Source of the DNA: an uncultured Bartonella sp.
GTDB taxonomy: Bacteria > Pseudomonadota > Alphaproteobacteria > Rhizobiales > Rhizobiaceae
Length of the DNA: 64,000 nt
Reading direction: 5' to 3'
Assembly (NCBI RefSeq): GCF_945277285.1
Contig: NZ_CALYPR010000001.1
Span: 806,001 to 870,000 of the forward strand
Shown here: positions 7,570 to 16,348 of the stretch, piece after piece
How positions within the stretch are numbered: the first letter of the stretch is position 1
Layout: each line of letters starts with the position of its first letter
Position numbers and translations under genes: made by a program
The notes under the pieces: generated by a model
Databases searched by the model: none
Seen by the model: the letters and a program-made list of their open reading frames with translations, nothing else
Told to the model about the DNA's origin: nothing

Positions 7570-9165
7570 ATGAAAGAGACTGGCATATTCAATCCGAAAG
7601 CTTCACTCAAAAGTTTCGGTTTCACAGATTTAGGTAATGTTTATTATAATTTGACGCCACCTTTACTCTATGAAGAATCAATACGTCGCAATGAAGCAAA
7701 GTTGACAGCCGAAGGCGCCCTCGTTGCCTATACAGGCCAATTTACTGGCCGTTCAGCGAAAGACAAATTCATCGTTCGCACAAAAGAGACCGAACCCAAT
7801 ATCTGGTGGGACAATAACAAACCGATGAGTCAGGAACATTTCGACCAGCTCTTTGCCGATTTTGTCGAACATGCAAAAGGCCGTGATCTGTTTGTTGAAG
7901 ATCTGATTGGTGGTGCCGACCACGAAAATTCCATTCGTGCACGCGTTGCATCCGAATATGCATGGCATGCCGTTTTCATTCGCAACCTTCTCATCCGTCC
8001 GGAAGAAAAAGCTTTGGCATCCTATGTCCCGCAGATGACTATTATCAATCTGCCATCTTTCCGCGCTGATCCGAAACGTCATGGAACACGCTCCGAAACG
8101 GTGATTGCTTGCGATCTTACCCGTCTTATCGTTCTCATTGGCGGCACATCCTATGCCGGTGAAATGAAAAAATCGGTTTTCACGGCATTAAACTATATTC
8201 TGCCAAGCAAGGGTGTTATGCCAATGCACTCTTCGGCCAATGAAGGGCCAAAAGGTGACACTGCTGTATTCTTCGGTTTGTCAGGTACCGGCAAAACCAC
8301 TCTTTCAGCCGATGCAAGCCGCACATTGATTGGTGATGATGAGCATGGTTGGGGCAAAGATGGTGTTTTCAATTTTGAAGGTGGTTGCTATGCCAAAGTT
8401 ATTCGCCTGTCGGCTGAAGCAGAACCCGTCATCTATTCGACAACACAGCGTTTCGGTACAATTCTGGAAAACGTCGTGCTCGACAAAAACCGCGAACCTG
8501 ATTTTAACGATGGCTCGTTGACAGAAAATACCCGTGCTGCCTATCCGATCTATTTTGTCGACAATGCCAGCAAAACCGGCAAGGGTGGCCAGCCGAAAAA
8601 TATCATCATGCTTACAGCCGATGCTTTTGGTGTTATCCCGCCGATTGCAAAATTGACACCGGCTCAAGCCATGTACCATTTCCTCTCGGGCTATACTGCA
8701 AAAGTTGCCGGAACCGAAAAAGGCGTTACCGAGCCGGAAGCAACGTTCTCGACCTGCTTTGGTGCACCTTTTATGCCGCGCCACCCTTCGGTCTACGGTA
8801 ATTTATTGCGTAAGAAAATTGCTGAGCACCATGTTGATTGCTGGCTTATCAATACCGGTTGGACTGGTGGTCCTTATGGCGTAGGCAACCGTATGCCGAT
8901 CAAGGCAACCCGTGCATTGCTCAATGCTGCACTGGACGGTTCGCTTAAAAATGTCGAATTCCGCAAGGACGAGAATTTCGGCTTCATGGTGCCAAAAGCT
9001 GTTGCGGGCGTTGATACCGGCATTCTTGATCCACGCTCGACATGGAAAGACAAAGCCGCCTATGATGCTCAGGTCAAGAAGCTTGCAGGCATGTTCATCA
9101 AGAACTTCGAGAAATTCATTCCCCATGTTGATGAAGAAGTCAAAAATGCAGCCCCCAAGGCTTAA
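7570..9165 (+). CDS. pckA: Phosphoenolpyruvate carboxykinase (ATP)
   Basis: This 531-residue protein is full length for the ATP-dependent enzyme. Visible landmarks are the substrate-binding [14 protein letters not shown] near residue 55, PMHSSANEG near residue 218, the kinase-1 loop [11 protein letters not shown] near residue 236 and the kinase-2 acidic segment LIGDDEHGW near residue 255, then the adenine-binding region near NTGWTGG at residue 430. It converts oxaloacetate and ATP to PEP, CO2 and ADP, the first committed step of gluconeogenesis from organic acids. The gene is divergent from chvI, as in other Rhizobiales, where ChvI and carbon status influence it. It has an excellent GGAGGT ribosome site and a strong terminator. 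Confidence 0.97.
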   Translation: MKETGIFNPKASLKSFGFTDLGNVYYNLTPPLLYEESIRRNEAKLTAEGALVAYTGQFTGRSAKDKFIVRTKETEPNIWWDNNKPMSQEHFDQLFADFVEHAKGRDLFVEDLIGGADHENSIRARVASEYAWHAVFIRNLLIRPEEKALASYVPQMTIINLPSFRADPKRHGTRSETVIACDLTRLIVLIGGTSYAGEMKKSVFTALNYILPSKGVMPMHSSANEGPKGDTAVFFGLSGTGKTTLSADASRTLIGDDEHGWGKDGVFNFEGGCYAKVIRLSAEAEPVIYSTTQRFGTILENVVLDKNREPDFNDGSLTENTRAAYPIYFVDNASKTGKGGQPKNIIMLTADAFGVIPPIAKLTPAQAMYHFLSGYTAKVAGTEKGVTEPEATFSTCFGAPFMPRHPSVYGNLLRKKIAEHHVDCWLINTGWTGGPYGVGNRMPIKATRALLNAALDGSLKNVEFRKDENFGFMVPKAVAGVDTGILDPRSTWKDKAAYDAQVKKLAGMFIKNFEKFIPHVDEEVKNAAPKA

Positions 9166-9182
9166 TTTGTAAACCAATTGGC

Positions 9183-9216
9183 AAAAAGCCCGGCGTCTCG
9201 AACGCCGGGCTTTTTT
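9183..9216 (+). terminator. Rho-independent terminator of pckA
   Basis: A 14-bp stem, AAAAAGCCCGGCGT at 9183-9196 and ACGCCGGGCTTTTT at 9202-9215, has a 5-base loop and a T-run. The A-run on the left arm would also let it act on the other strand. Confidence 0.92.
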
Positions 9217-9244
9217 ATTGGTGTTTTCACGTTATAATTGGAAA

Positions 9245-9682
9245 ATGACAATTGAGACACGCAGCCTTTTTATCAACCCGACAATCCGCATTCGTGAAAG
9301 CGATTTAGCGGAAAGTTTTATTCGCGCCTCCGGCCCTGGCGGGCAAAATGTCAATAAGGTTGCAACGGCTGTGCAATTACGGTTTTTTGCCTATTCCGCC
9401 GGTTTACCGCATGATGTGTTTACCCGCCTGATCAAGCTTGCCGGAAAAAAGGCCACAAAAGATGGCGAAATTGTCATAGAAGCATCAAGCTTTCGCTTAC
9501 AGGAAAAAAATCGTCAGGATGCACGTGCAAGACTGGTTGCACTTATAACCAAAGCTGCCGAACCACCGCCCCCTAAACGCCGCAAGACAAAACCGACAAA
9601 AGGGGCCATCGAAAGACGGCTAAAGGCAAAAAGTATACGCTCGGAAGTAAAAAAAGCCCGTTCAAAAATAACTCAGGATTGA
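9245..9682 (+). CDS. arfB: Alternative ribosome-rescue peptidyl-tRNA hydrolase ArfB (YaeJ)
   Basis: With the ATG at 9245 this is 145 residues, the usual length of ArfB. It carries a class I release-factor-like domain with GPGGQNVNK, catalytic GGQ at residues 32-34, and a long C-terminal tail rich in Lys and Arg (from about residue 108) that in ArfB enters the empty mRNA channel of a stalled ribosome. It frees ribosomes stuck on broken messages by hydrolysing the peptidyl-tRNA. An upstream in-frame TTG at 9218 would add nine residues unlike the family, so I chose the ATG. The gene sits just after the pckA terminator, so it probably has its own promoter between 9217 and 9245 or weak read-through. 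Confidence 0.92.
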   Translation: MTIETRSLFINPTIRIRESDLAESFIRASGPGGQNVNKVATAVQLRFFAYSAGLPHDVFTRLIKLAGKKATKDGEIVIEASSFRLQEKNRQDARARLVALITKAAEPPPPKRRKTKPTKGAIERRLKAKSIRSEVKKARSKITQD

Positions 9683-9794
9683 AAATAAAAATTCCGCTCT
9701 ATTTCTCTATGAAGCTGGAACACCGGTTCTAGCTTTCATAATGTGCTGTTTTCCTAACCGGAGAAAATGCGCACGTTTCTAGAAGGAGAACGCG

Positions 9795-10289
9795 ATGGGA
9801 CTTTTTAATTTCGTAAAATCGGTTGGTGAAAAACTGGGTCTTGCAAACAATATCCCGGATGCTCAGAGCATAAAAACCGCATTGGATGGCCTCAATCTTG
9901 GGACAGAAAATGTTAAAGTTGCTGTCGAAAATGGTAAAGCCATCTTGAGTGGAGCTGTGAAAGATCAGGCAACTCTCGAAAAAGCCATTTTGGCAGTTGG
10001 AAATCTTCATAGCATAGAATCGGTTAATACCGACAATTTGACTGTTGAAAATGGCTCAAAATCTCCAACGAGCCAAACGGCGTCATCTGGCACTGCGCAA
10101 ATCTCTGAACCGCATTTTTACGAAGTAAAAAAAGGCGACACATTGTGGAAAATTGCCGAGGAAGTCTACGGCAAAGGCCATGGTGACAAGAACAAAATTA
10201 TTTTCGAGGCCAATAAACCGATGTTGAAATCGCCTGAAAAAATTTTCCCCGGCCAGAAACTGCGCATTCCCACACTCGATCAGGCGTAA
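9795..10289 (+). CDS. BON-LysM protein (Kbp/YgaU-like)
   Basis: This 164-residue protein has a BON domain at about residues 22-86 (contains VKVAVENGKAILSGAV) and a LysM domain at about 108-158 (begins YEVKKGDTLWKIAEEVYG), joined by a Ser/Thr-rich linker. This is the domain order and length of Kbp (YgaU) of Escherichia coli, a cytoplasmic potassium-binding stress protein. There is no signal peptide, in line with a cytoplasmic place despite the peptidoglycan-binding style LysM. AAGGAG lies just upstream of ATG 9795. The gene stands alone and is followed by a rhizobial palindromic repeat. Confidence 0.88.
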   Translation: MGLFNFVKSVGEKLGLANNIPDAQSIKTALDGLNLGTENVKVAVENGKAILSGAVKDQATLEKAILAVGNLHSIESVNTDNLTVENGSKSPTSQTASSGTAQISEPHFYEVKKGDTLWKIAEEVYGKGHGDKNKIIFEANKPMLKSPEKIFPGQKLRIPTLDQA

Positions 10290-10617
10290 TTATTTTTAAG
10301 TTTTATCCCGCGCATCCCAAAAAGTGTGAAGCGGTTTTTGGATAAGATGCGCGGGCGAAATATTACATGAGTAGTTTATTTGATTTCTATTCGCCGTACG
10401 GGAAAAATATCCTGCCAGCTTTGCTTTGGTTTCAAATTGCGTCAGCTGTGAGCAATAAGTGTGAGGCTTGTCGAAATGACAAAAAAGTTCCAACAGGGAG
10501 AGTATAACAAAAATTGGCTGTGAAATTTTCGCAAAACAATTTTTTTATTTTCAAATCACTCATGCCCATCATTTTTACCCTCTTGAAGGAACGTCTTGGC
10601 TAATTTATTTTCATAAA
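10290..10617. other. Gene-free stretch of 328 bp
   Basis: It holds the palindromic repeat at 10307-10355 and the upstream region of alkB. The rest shows no reading frame or RNA gene that I can support. Confidence 0.5.
10307..10355. repeat. Rhizobiales-type intergenic palindromic repeat
   Basis: A long inverted repeat has outer arms CCCGCGCATC at 10307-10316 and GATGCGCGGG at 10346-10355, and inner arms CCAAAAA at 10317-10323 and TTTTTGG at 10335-10341, around a GTGTGAAGCGG loop. The loop and arm pattern (ATCCC-A-rich, GTGTGAAGCGG, T-rich, GGATAAGATGCGCG) resembles, from memory, a very common intergenic repeat of rhizobial and related genomes. It follows the BON-LysM gene, where it may also serve as a transcript end. 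Confidence 0.7.
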
Positions 10618-11262
10618 ATGGATTTTTACGGTTTTGATTATTTTCCGAATTATTTCGATCGAGCCGAGCAACAAGCCTTGGTTGAAGAAGTAAGAGAAAT
10701 TGCCCGACAAGCGCCATTTTTTGTGCCCAAAATGCCCAAGACAGGCAAAGAAATGAGTGTACGACAAACCAATTGCGGAAATCTCGGTTGGGTCACCGAT
10801 AAGGAGCATGGCTATCGCTATCAGGCGCTGCATCCGCAAACCGGAAAGCCCTGGCCCGAAATACCGGTTCAGTTGAAAGATTTGTGGAAAGAACTTTCCA
10901 ATTTTCCGGCTCCGCCACAAGCTTGCCTTATCAATTTCTATTCGCCTTTAGCCCGCATGGGAATGCATCAGGATAAAGATGAAGGTGAATTCAAAGCGCC
11001 TGTTATCTCAATATCGCTGGGGGATACTTGCCTTTTTCGGGTTGGCACAACAATCAAAGGCGGGAAAACCCATTCGTTGCGTCTAAATAGTGGTGATGTA
11101 ATTATGTTTGGTGGCAATATGCGGCTTGCGTTCCACGGTGTTGACCGGATTTATCCCGATACTTCAACACTTTTAAAAATTCCGGGCCGCCTTAATTTGA
11201 CATTGCGTTATGTGACTTCTGTTGATGAAATCATGAAAACCACTCACCATAAAGTTCTATAA
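10618..11262 (+). CDS. alkB: AlkB family Fe(II)/2-oxoglutarate dioxygenase (DNA alkylation repair)
   Basis: This 214-residue protein has the AlkB fold: iron-binding H117-x-D119 in MGMHQDKDEG and distal H173 in AFHGVDRI, with 2-oxoglutarate-binding R191 and R197 in RLNLTLR, and the family NFYSP segment near residue 106. The enzyme oxidatively removes methyl groups from 1-methyladenine and 3-methylcytosine in DNA or RNA. Length and motifs match the Escherichia coli type. No good ribosome site is next to ATG 10618 (GAAGGA is about 25 bases upstream), so translation may be weak, but the protein starts in family register here. No other adaptive-response gene lies nearby. Confidence 0.93.
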   Translation: MDFYGFDYFPNYFDRAEQQALVEEVREIARQAPFFVPKMPKTGKEMSVRQTNCGNLGWVTDKEHGYRYQALHPQTGKPWPEIPVQLKDLWKELSNFPAPPQACLINFYSPLARMGMHQDKDEGEFKAPVISISLGDTCLFRVGTTIKGGKTHSLRLNSGDVIMFGGNMRLAFHGVDRIYPDTSTLLKIPGRLNLTLRYVTSVDEIMKTTHHKVL

Positions 11263-11286
11263 CAAAAACTACTTTTGAAACAGAAA

Positions 11287-11302
11287 AGTTTCACGTGAAA
11301 AC
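11287..11302. other. parS: parS-like ParB-binding site
   Basis: The 16 bases here contain the perfect 12-bp palindrome TTTCACGTGAAA (11289-11300) and match the general parS consensus TGTTTCACGTGAAACA at 13 of 16 positions; the misses are the first base and the last two. It is intergenic, between alkB and a terminator. In relatives this gene neighbourhood is origin-proximal, which is where chromosomal parS sites cluster. No second comparable site was found in the window. Confidence 0.55.
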
Positions 11303-11360
11303 GTTTCGTTAGATTTTTGTTAGATATTGTCGTTACTTAAAAAGACAAAAATAGACCGTA

Positions 11361-11395
11361 AAAAAGACGCATGACGAATCCTCTTCATGCGTCTT
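11361..11395 (-). terminator. Rho-independent terminator of the PCu(A)C gene
   Basis: Read on the minus strand, an 11-bp stem (AAGACGCATGA with TCATGCGTCTT) is followed by a run of T. It lies 25 bases after the stop of the copper chaperone gene. No T-run follows on the plus strand, so alkB is not clearly served by it. Confidence 0.85.
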
Positions 11396-11419
11396 CTGCA
11401 GGATGTTGATTAATCGCTT

Positions 11420-11968
11420 TTAATTTTTTTGGAGCTGTTCATTGTCGGCAGGTTTCGAGTGCGAACTGTCAGAACTGCCAGCTCCAATACCGGCAACTGT
11501 GAAGACAACGTCGACACCACCGGCCTTTTCAAAAACCAATTTAGCCTTGAATGTATCATCTTTATTCAATGTCTTATTAATATCCATAAACATGACATGT
11601 AAACTTCCCGGCTTGAACTCGATTTGTTTACCTGCAGGAATTTCAATACCGTCAGCCTGATGGCGCATTTTCATAACACCATCCTTTATTTCCATCGAAT
11701 GGATTTGGGCTTTATCGGAGAGCTCTGAAGAAATAGAAACCAGCCGATCAGCATCTTTGCCATTATTGGTAATTGTAAAAAAACCACCCGCCACTTTTGC
11801 ACCATTTGGCGTTGCCCGGGCCCATACATTGGTAATTTCGATATCGCCAATTTTATAGTCATTCGCAAACACATTGCCCAGAGTTAATAGAACAAAGCCG
11901 ATAAAAGCAGCAAAAGCGACGCCAGCCATTCTCACTTTAGTTGAAGATTTTATAAAAGAGTAGGACAT
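11420..11968 (-). CDS. pcuC: Periplasmic copper chaperone PCu(A)C
   Basis: With ATG 11968, which has AGGAG close upstream, the protein is 182 residues. It has a signal peptide (hydrophobic at about 14-33, cut near NVFA-ND) and a PCu(A)C domain. The copper ligands are visible: H90, M101, H124 and M126, in IHSMEIKDGVMKM and LHVMFM, close to the family H-x10-M-x21-H-x-M pattern. It delivers Cu(I) in the periplasm, in relatives to the CuA or CuB site of cytochrome oxidase. The Ser- and His-bearing C-terminal tail is not part of the core domain. A longer reading frame to 12034 lacks the ribosome site and would spoil the signal peptide. The DUF2946-like gene lies upstream on the same strand. Confidence 0.92.
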   Translation of the reverse strand: MSYSFIKSSTKVRMAGVAFAAFIGFVLLTLGNVFANDYKIGDIEITNVWARATPNGAKVAGGFFTITNNGKDADRLVSISSELSDKAQIHSMEIKDGVMKMRHQADGIEIPAGKQIEFKPGSLHVMFMDINKTLNKDDTFKAKLVFEKAGGVDVVFTVAGIGAGSSDSSHSKPADNEQLQKN

Positions 11969-12077
11969 GAATAGCTCCTGATATGCGGGAAAAATCCCTG
12001 AAATTTTAACTGATAAAAGATTCCAAACAGCCATTTACCCAAAATTCTTATTCAAAAAGGCAAATGGAAAATTGTTT

Positions 12078-12443
12078 TCAAGGCAATGCAACTGGCGGTG
12101 AACGGGCATCATAAACCAAAGAGTTTTTTTGGCTTAGCAGAGAAAGTACCCGTACAATAGCTAAGGATTCACTTGCCCGTTCCGATAATTTTAAAAAAAT
12201 AATATCCGGATGAGATATCCGAAAGGCAATAGAAAAAACACATCCATTGACACAACAGGTATATGTTGTCGAATCTTTAAAAGGAATGTCAGCTCTGCTG
12301 TTTCTGGCACTACAAATAATGCCACCATAAAGATCACGGGCATTGACGTGCTCTGTCAGGCTGGCTCTTGCCATGACAACCGGTTGTACGGCAATCACAA
12401 AAGCCAGAATGAAACTTAAAGAATAGTGCTTCCTCAACCGCAT
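12078..12443 (-). CDS. Small secreted cysteine-containing protein, DUF2946-like
   Basis: This 121-residue protein has a signal peptide (about residues 8-27, ending ARAS) and a short mature part with Cys in IICSAR and in YTCCVNGCVF, ending in the D-A-R-S-P-P-V segment. The Arg-x-Pro-Pro end and the cysteine-bearing middle recall DUF2946 proteins, which are often encoded beside copper chaperones and TonB receptors. It precedes the PCu(A)C gene by 109 bp on the same strand, so a role in periplasmic copper handling is a fair inference. Similarity to DUF2946 is judged by eye only. ATG 12443 lies right after a TCATTAA stretch with a weak ribosome site. Confidence 0.55.
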   Translation of the reverse strand: MRLRKHYSLSFILAFVIAVQPVVMARASLTEHVNARDLYGGIICSARNSRADIPFKDSTTYTCCVNGCVFSIAFRISHPDIIFLKLSERASESLAIVRVLSLLSQKNSLVYDARSPPVALP

Positions 12444-12490
12444 TTAATGACCTGACAACGGGCTTTTTATGGGCTCTGACAGACAAATCC

Positions 12491-12727
12491 TTAGAATGCG
12501 GTAAAAGTCAGAGTTGTCAAAGAACGCGTAATACCGGGTATATCAAGGATGTTATCATTGATAAATTTACCGATATCCTTGCCTTCCTCAACATAGATTT
12601 TTGCCAAGAGTTCAAATTCGCCACTAGTGGAATAGAGTTCCGAAACGATCTCACGTTCATAAAGAATATCGGCAACATCGTAAGCTGTACCCGGTGCACA
12701 TTGCAACTGGATGAAAATTGGCTTCAT
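12491..12727 (-). CDS. Stand-alone Lrp/AsnC ligand-binding (RAM) domain protein
   Basis: With ATG 12727, preceded by AAAGGAG, the protein is 78 residues and consists only of the beta-alpha-beta-beta-alpha-beta RAM domain that forms the effector-binding C-terminal half of Lrp/AsnC regulators: FIQLQCAPGTAYDVADIL, then the SGEFELLAKIYVE strand and the IPGITRSLTTLTF end. There is no helix-turn-helix. Such lone domains are common in alphaproteobacteria; they can bind amino acids and may pair with full-length Lrp proteins. The target is unknown. An in-frame upstream start at 12748 lacks support. Confidence 0.85.
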   Translation of the reverse strand: MKPIFIQLQCAPGTAYDVADILYEREIVSELYSTSGEFELLAKIYVEEGKDIGKFINDNILDIPGITRSLTTLTFTAF

Positions 12728-13170
12728 GTTTATTCTCCTTTTCATCAACCAAACACATGAAATGCGAAAGAAATCAACATCCTTTCTTTGTTTTAAACGG
12801 AAAGCGCGCTGTTATGCCGCCGCCGATAGATGTTTGTCTCATATTCGCAAAGTTCACCGCTGTTTTGCAGTTACAGTTTGAAAAACCTACAATCAATTTT
12901 GATAAAAACAGTGCAGGAATGTCTTACGATAGAAGAGCACAATTTATAAGTTGTTTCAAACATAAACGATTGTTCTAATCTTCTAGTTTTTATCTTGAAG
13001 GTGCGCGAAGACTTTAAAAAATTTGGTAAAAAAATTACACCAAAATTCTGAAAATACTTGATGTCCTATATATGACTTGATCAATATGCTACCGAAAGCG
13101 GATAAATTTTGCGTGTTCTTTCAATATCGTCTATGATGTATCTTTCCTTGATGACGGAAAGGGAATTCGC
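12728..13170. other. Gene-free stretch of 443 bp
   Basis: Divergent upstream region of the RAM-domain gene (minus) and the unknown gene at 13171 (plus). I see no repeat, RNA gene or convincing small frame; a GAAAGGG ribosome site sits at 13157-13163. Confidence 0.5.
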
Positions 13171-13758
13171 ATGATACCACCTATTCCCGTACAGCTTTAT
13201 GTGACAGTGGCAGCCGCTACCGAACTTACCAACCGGCGTGCAAAAAATCTTGATGGCGATTCCTCTTCCGACAATCTTGCCGAAACGTTTAACGCCGTAA
13301 CGCCAAGCACATCGTCACAAGCCCAAAATGGCGCGCGTCAAGTCGCTAATCGTTTTAAACCGCTCGACTTGCAAAAAAGCCCCGAGGAGATTGAGGATGA
13401 AGAAGAAAAATTGCTTTTTATTCTCTCCGAAAAATTCGGCCTTCAAAAGCCACATGACCTGCCCTTACAGGAAGCTGCCGCCTATCTGAAAGAACTTCTC
13501 TATTCCCCTGAAAATTCTTATGATCTCGGCCAAGTTGAAAAAGATCTCGGGTTTGATCTTATTGGCATTTCGCTTAGAGACTTTCTTGATGCCATGATTG
13601 ACAGCAGCAGCGAGGCTGCAACAAGAGTAAGCCTTGCCTTGAAAAACTTCCTCGAAGCGCAAGAATTGTCATCACGACAAACTGCTGTCAATGAAGATGA
13701 TTCAAGCAATAATGAAACTGATTACGACGCGGGGATTTATTCTCCATTCACAAAATAG
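13171..13758 (+). CDS. Uncharacterised acidic protein
   Basis: I do not recognise this 195-residue protein. It is hydrophilic and acidic, with no signal peptide and no membrane segment. Residues 30-65 are Ser/Thr/Asn-rich and look disordered. A folded, helical middle at about 70-168 follows, starting with an EEIEDEEEKLLF acidic helix, and the tail at about 170-195 is again disordered and acidic. The start is ATG 13171 with GAAAGGG eight bases upstream. Coding character is supported by codon pattern and length. It stands alone between the RAM-domain gene and a convergent TerB-like gene. The layout of a helical core with flexible ends would fit an adaptor or cytoplasmic regulatory protein, but that is only a guess. 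Confidence 0.7.
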   Translation: MIPPIPVQLYVTVAAATELTNRRAKNLDGDSSSDNLAETFNAVTPSTSSQAQNGARQVANRFKPLDLQKSPEEIEDEEEKLLFILSEKFGLQKPHDLPLQEAAAYLKELLYSPENSYDLGQVEKDLGFDLIGISLRDFLDAMIDSSSEAATRVSLALKNFLEAQELSSRQTAVNEDDSSNNETDYDAGIYSPFTK

Positions 13759-13905
13759 CAAAATTCAGATCGATAACTCGTGTTTCTCCGAATAACAAAT
13801 TTTATACAAAATTTCTCGATCCATTATGAATAAGTAAAACTTCGATATTTATTTACAAATGATGTAAGCGTGTGGTGACGCCTATCCTGTGGAACTATTG
13901 TCTAT

Positions 13906-14316
13906 TCAACCTTTCCGGAAACGAATCCGTGCCGAACGCTCGATTGCCGCAACGGTTAAATCTTCCAATTCGAAACGATCGCGTAATAGTTGTAAAAATT
14001 GCAGTTCCTCCTGTTTGACATCAAGGTCGCCGGCTGCCACTTCCACCGCCAGCGCATAGGCGGTATCGCGAAGTTTCGGTGAAAGTGCGGCCTCGGTAAC
14101 TTCAAGAATTTGTTCAATCCCGTCTGGATGTTGCAGATAAGAACAACATTCCGCTGCCAATGCGTCTAGCCGTCGCCGATCAAACCCGTTAAAAACCGGA
14201 AGGCGGGAAACAATATCGCTAATCAGTTGCAGTTCTTCATCGCTAATTGCTTCATCAGCAGCCGATGTTGTGACCATAATATAGATAATAGCTTCTTGAG
14301 TAGTCAGTTTTTCCAT
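13906..14316 (-). CDS. TerB-like (tellurite resistance) family protein
   Basis: This 136-residue all-helical protein fits the TerB/DjlA-type fold: an N-terminal AIIYIMVTTSAADEAISDEELQLISDIV helix pair with the acidic D-E-x-I-S-D-E-E metal-binding style segment near residues 20-28, and a second half repeating the pattern with AAGDLDVKQEELQFL near residue 93. It is cytoplasmic and its role in alphaproteobacteria is not established; the name tellurite resistance is historical. A good GAGGAAAG ribosome site precedes ATG 14316. It is divergent from lysK with 121 bp between. Confidence 0.85.
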   Translation of the reverse strand: MEKLTTQEAIIYIMVTTSAADEAISDEELQLISDIVSRLPVFNGFDRRRLDALAAECCSYLQHPDGIEQILEVTEAALSPKLRDTAYALAVEVAAGDLDVKQEELQFLQLLRDRFELEDLTVAAIERSARIRFRKG

Positions 14317-14437
14317 TCTTTCCTCACAAACATGTTAAAATCTGAAGTTTTTTCAGTTTTTTTTCTACAATGATTGACGAAATGCTGTTTGAGCCATAGA
14401 GCAATTCTTAAACGATTCAAGTTCAGGATAAAACCCC

Positions 14438-16102
14438 ATGGCAACTGACAATTTTGCAGCAGAAAACCTCACTCAAGATGTCTTAAAGGCAGCAGCGGAA
14501 TCGCGGGCATGGCCGTTTGAGGAAGCACGCAAAATTATCAAACGCTATGAAAAAAAAGGCTATCCCGATACGGTTCTGTTTGAGACCGGCTATGGCCCAT
14601 CCGGCCTGCCGCATATTGGTACATTTGGTGAAGTTGCTCGCACTACGATGGTGCGTCATGCTTTTCATGTGCTCACGGAAAACAAGGTCAAAACAAAACT
14701 TCTCTGTTTTTCCGATGATATGGACGGTCTACGTAAAGTACCTGAAAATGTACCGAACCGCGCCCTGATGGAAACCTATCTTGGCAAACCTTTAACACGG
14801 ATACCTGATCCATTTACCAATGAATATCCATCCTTTGGTGCCGCCAATAATGCACGGTTGAGGAAATTTCTCGACCGTTTCGGTTTCAATTATGAATTTG
14901 CCAGTTCCACCGATTATTATACGTCCGGCAGGTTTGACGAGACACTTCTTAAAATGCTCGCCAATTACGATAAGATCATGGCCGTCATTGTGCCGACTTT
15001 GGGAGAAGAACGCCGGGCTACATATTCACCATTTTTACCAATTTCTCCGGTTTCAGGAAAAGTCTTGCAAGTTGCCATGATTGCGCATGACGCGAAAAAA
15101 GGCACTATCACCTATATTGAACCGGATACCGGCGAAAAAATTGAAACCGAAGTAACTGGTGGCAAGGTCAAGTGCCAATGGAAGGCCGATTGGGCAATGC
15201 GCTGGACAGCCTTGGGCATCGATTATGAGATGGCCGGAAAAGACCTGATCGATTCTGTTGCTCTTTCATCAAAAATCTGTCGCATTCTCGGCGGCACACC
15301 GCCAGAAGGGTTCAATTACGAACTTTTTCTTGATGACAAAGGGCAAAAGATTTCAAAATCGAAAGGCAATGGCTTGACTATTGACGAATGGCTGACCTAT
15401 GCCCCGACAACAAGTCTTGGCCTTTATATGTATCAGAAACCAAAAACCGCCAAGCGGCTTTATTTTGATGTTATTCCGAAGGCTGTCGACGAATATTACA
15501 CTTTTCTTGCTGCCTATCCGAAACAAAGCTGGAAAGACCGGCTCAACAACCCGGTCTGGCATATGCATAACGGCAATCCGCCAGCTGTTGACTTGCCAGT
15601 GCCATTTGCCATGTTGCTCAATCTGGTTAGTGCATCCAATGCAGAAAATGCCGATGTTTTATGGGGCTTTATCTCGCGTTATGCCAAGGGCGCAACGCCA
15701 GAAAACCAGCCCGAGCTGAATAGCCTTGTTGGATTTGCCATTCGTTACTTCAATGATTTTGTCAAACCAACCAAGAAATTTCGTGCTCCGGATGCAGTTG
15801 AACGTGAAACATTGGAGAAAATTGATAAAACACTCAAAAATTTGCCGCCGGATGCCGATGCCCATATGATTCAAAATGCCCTGCTTGACATTGGTCGCGC
15901 AACAACACGCTATCAAGACCATAACAAAAAAAGTCCTGATGGGGGACCGGGTGTTTCGGTTACTTTTTTTCAAATGCTCTATGAAGTTTTGATTGGTCAG
16001 GAACGCGGGCCCCGTTTCGGTTCATTTATTGCACTTTATGGCATTGAAGAGACACGCGCATTGATTGCAACCGCGCTCGCCGGAAAACTTGTTCATGAAT
16101 AA
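14438..16102 (+). CDS. lysK: Lysyl-tRNA synthetase, class I
   Basis: This 554-residue enzyme is the archaeal-type class I LysRS that most alphaproteobacteria use in place of class II LysS. The nucleotide-binding HIGT is at residues 59-62 (in [11 protein letters not shown]), and the KMSKS-type loop is KISKSKGNG near residue 305. The C-terminal half is the alpha-helical anticodon-binding region. It charges tRNA-Lys in the cytoplasm. The gene is monocistronic by its surroundings: TerB-like is divergent upstream and prfC starts 246 bp downstream. CAGGAT lies in the ribosome-site position before ATG 14438. Confidence 0.97.
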   Translation: MATDNFAAENLTQDVLKAAAESRAWPFEEARKIIKRYEKKGYPDTVLFETGYGPSGLPHIGTFGEVARTTMVRHAFHVLTENKVKTKLLCFSDDMDGLRKVPENVPNRALMETYLGKPLTRIPDPFTNEYPSFGAANNARLRKFLDRFGFNYEFASSTDYYTSGRFDETLLKMLANYDKIMAVIVPTLGEERRATYSPFLPISPVSGKVLQVAMIAHDAKKGTITYIEPDTGEKIETEVTGGKVKCQWKADWAMRWTALGIDYEMAGKDLIDSVALSSKICRILGGTPPEGFNYELFLDDKGQKISKSKGNGLTIDEWLTYAPTTSLGLYMYQKPKTAKRLYFDVIPKAVDEYYTFLAAYPKQSWKDRLNNPVWHMHNGNPPAVDLPVPFAMLLNLVSASNAENADVLWGFISRYAKGATPENQPELNSLVGFAIRYFNDFVKPTKKFRAPDAVERETLEKIDKTLKNLPPDADAHMIQNALLDIGRATTRYQDHNKKSPDGGPGVSVTFFQMLYEVLIGQERGPRFGSFIALYGIEETRALIATALAGKLVHE

Positions 16103-16348
16103 TGAATCTTCGAATCATTCTGAAATAAGCTGTAATGCTTATTTTATAATAGATCGAACATTGTCTGGTGTGAATAAGTGGGCAAGGATCCTGTTTTAAA
16201 AAAATTCTTTTGAGTTTTATGAAAATCAACCGCAATTTCCTCACTCTTTTTTTGAAAAAGAGCTAAAAGAACCGAAATTTTATTGCTAAGCCTCTCGAAA
16301 TGACAGGATGTCCGGATATTTCGAGTGACAGAGTAACAGGAGATAAAT

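Noticed and set aside
9218-9244. TTG start giving a longer ArfB
   Set aside because: The extra residues do not match the family, and the ATG at 9245 starts in register.
11969-12034. Longer N-terminus of the PCu(A)C protein
   Set aside because: It has no ribosome site and would place 22 residues before a normal signal peptide; AGGAG lies right before ATG 11968.
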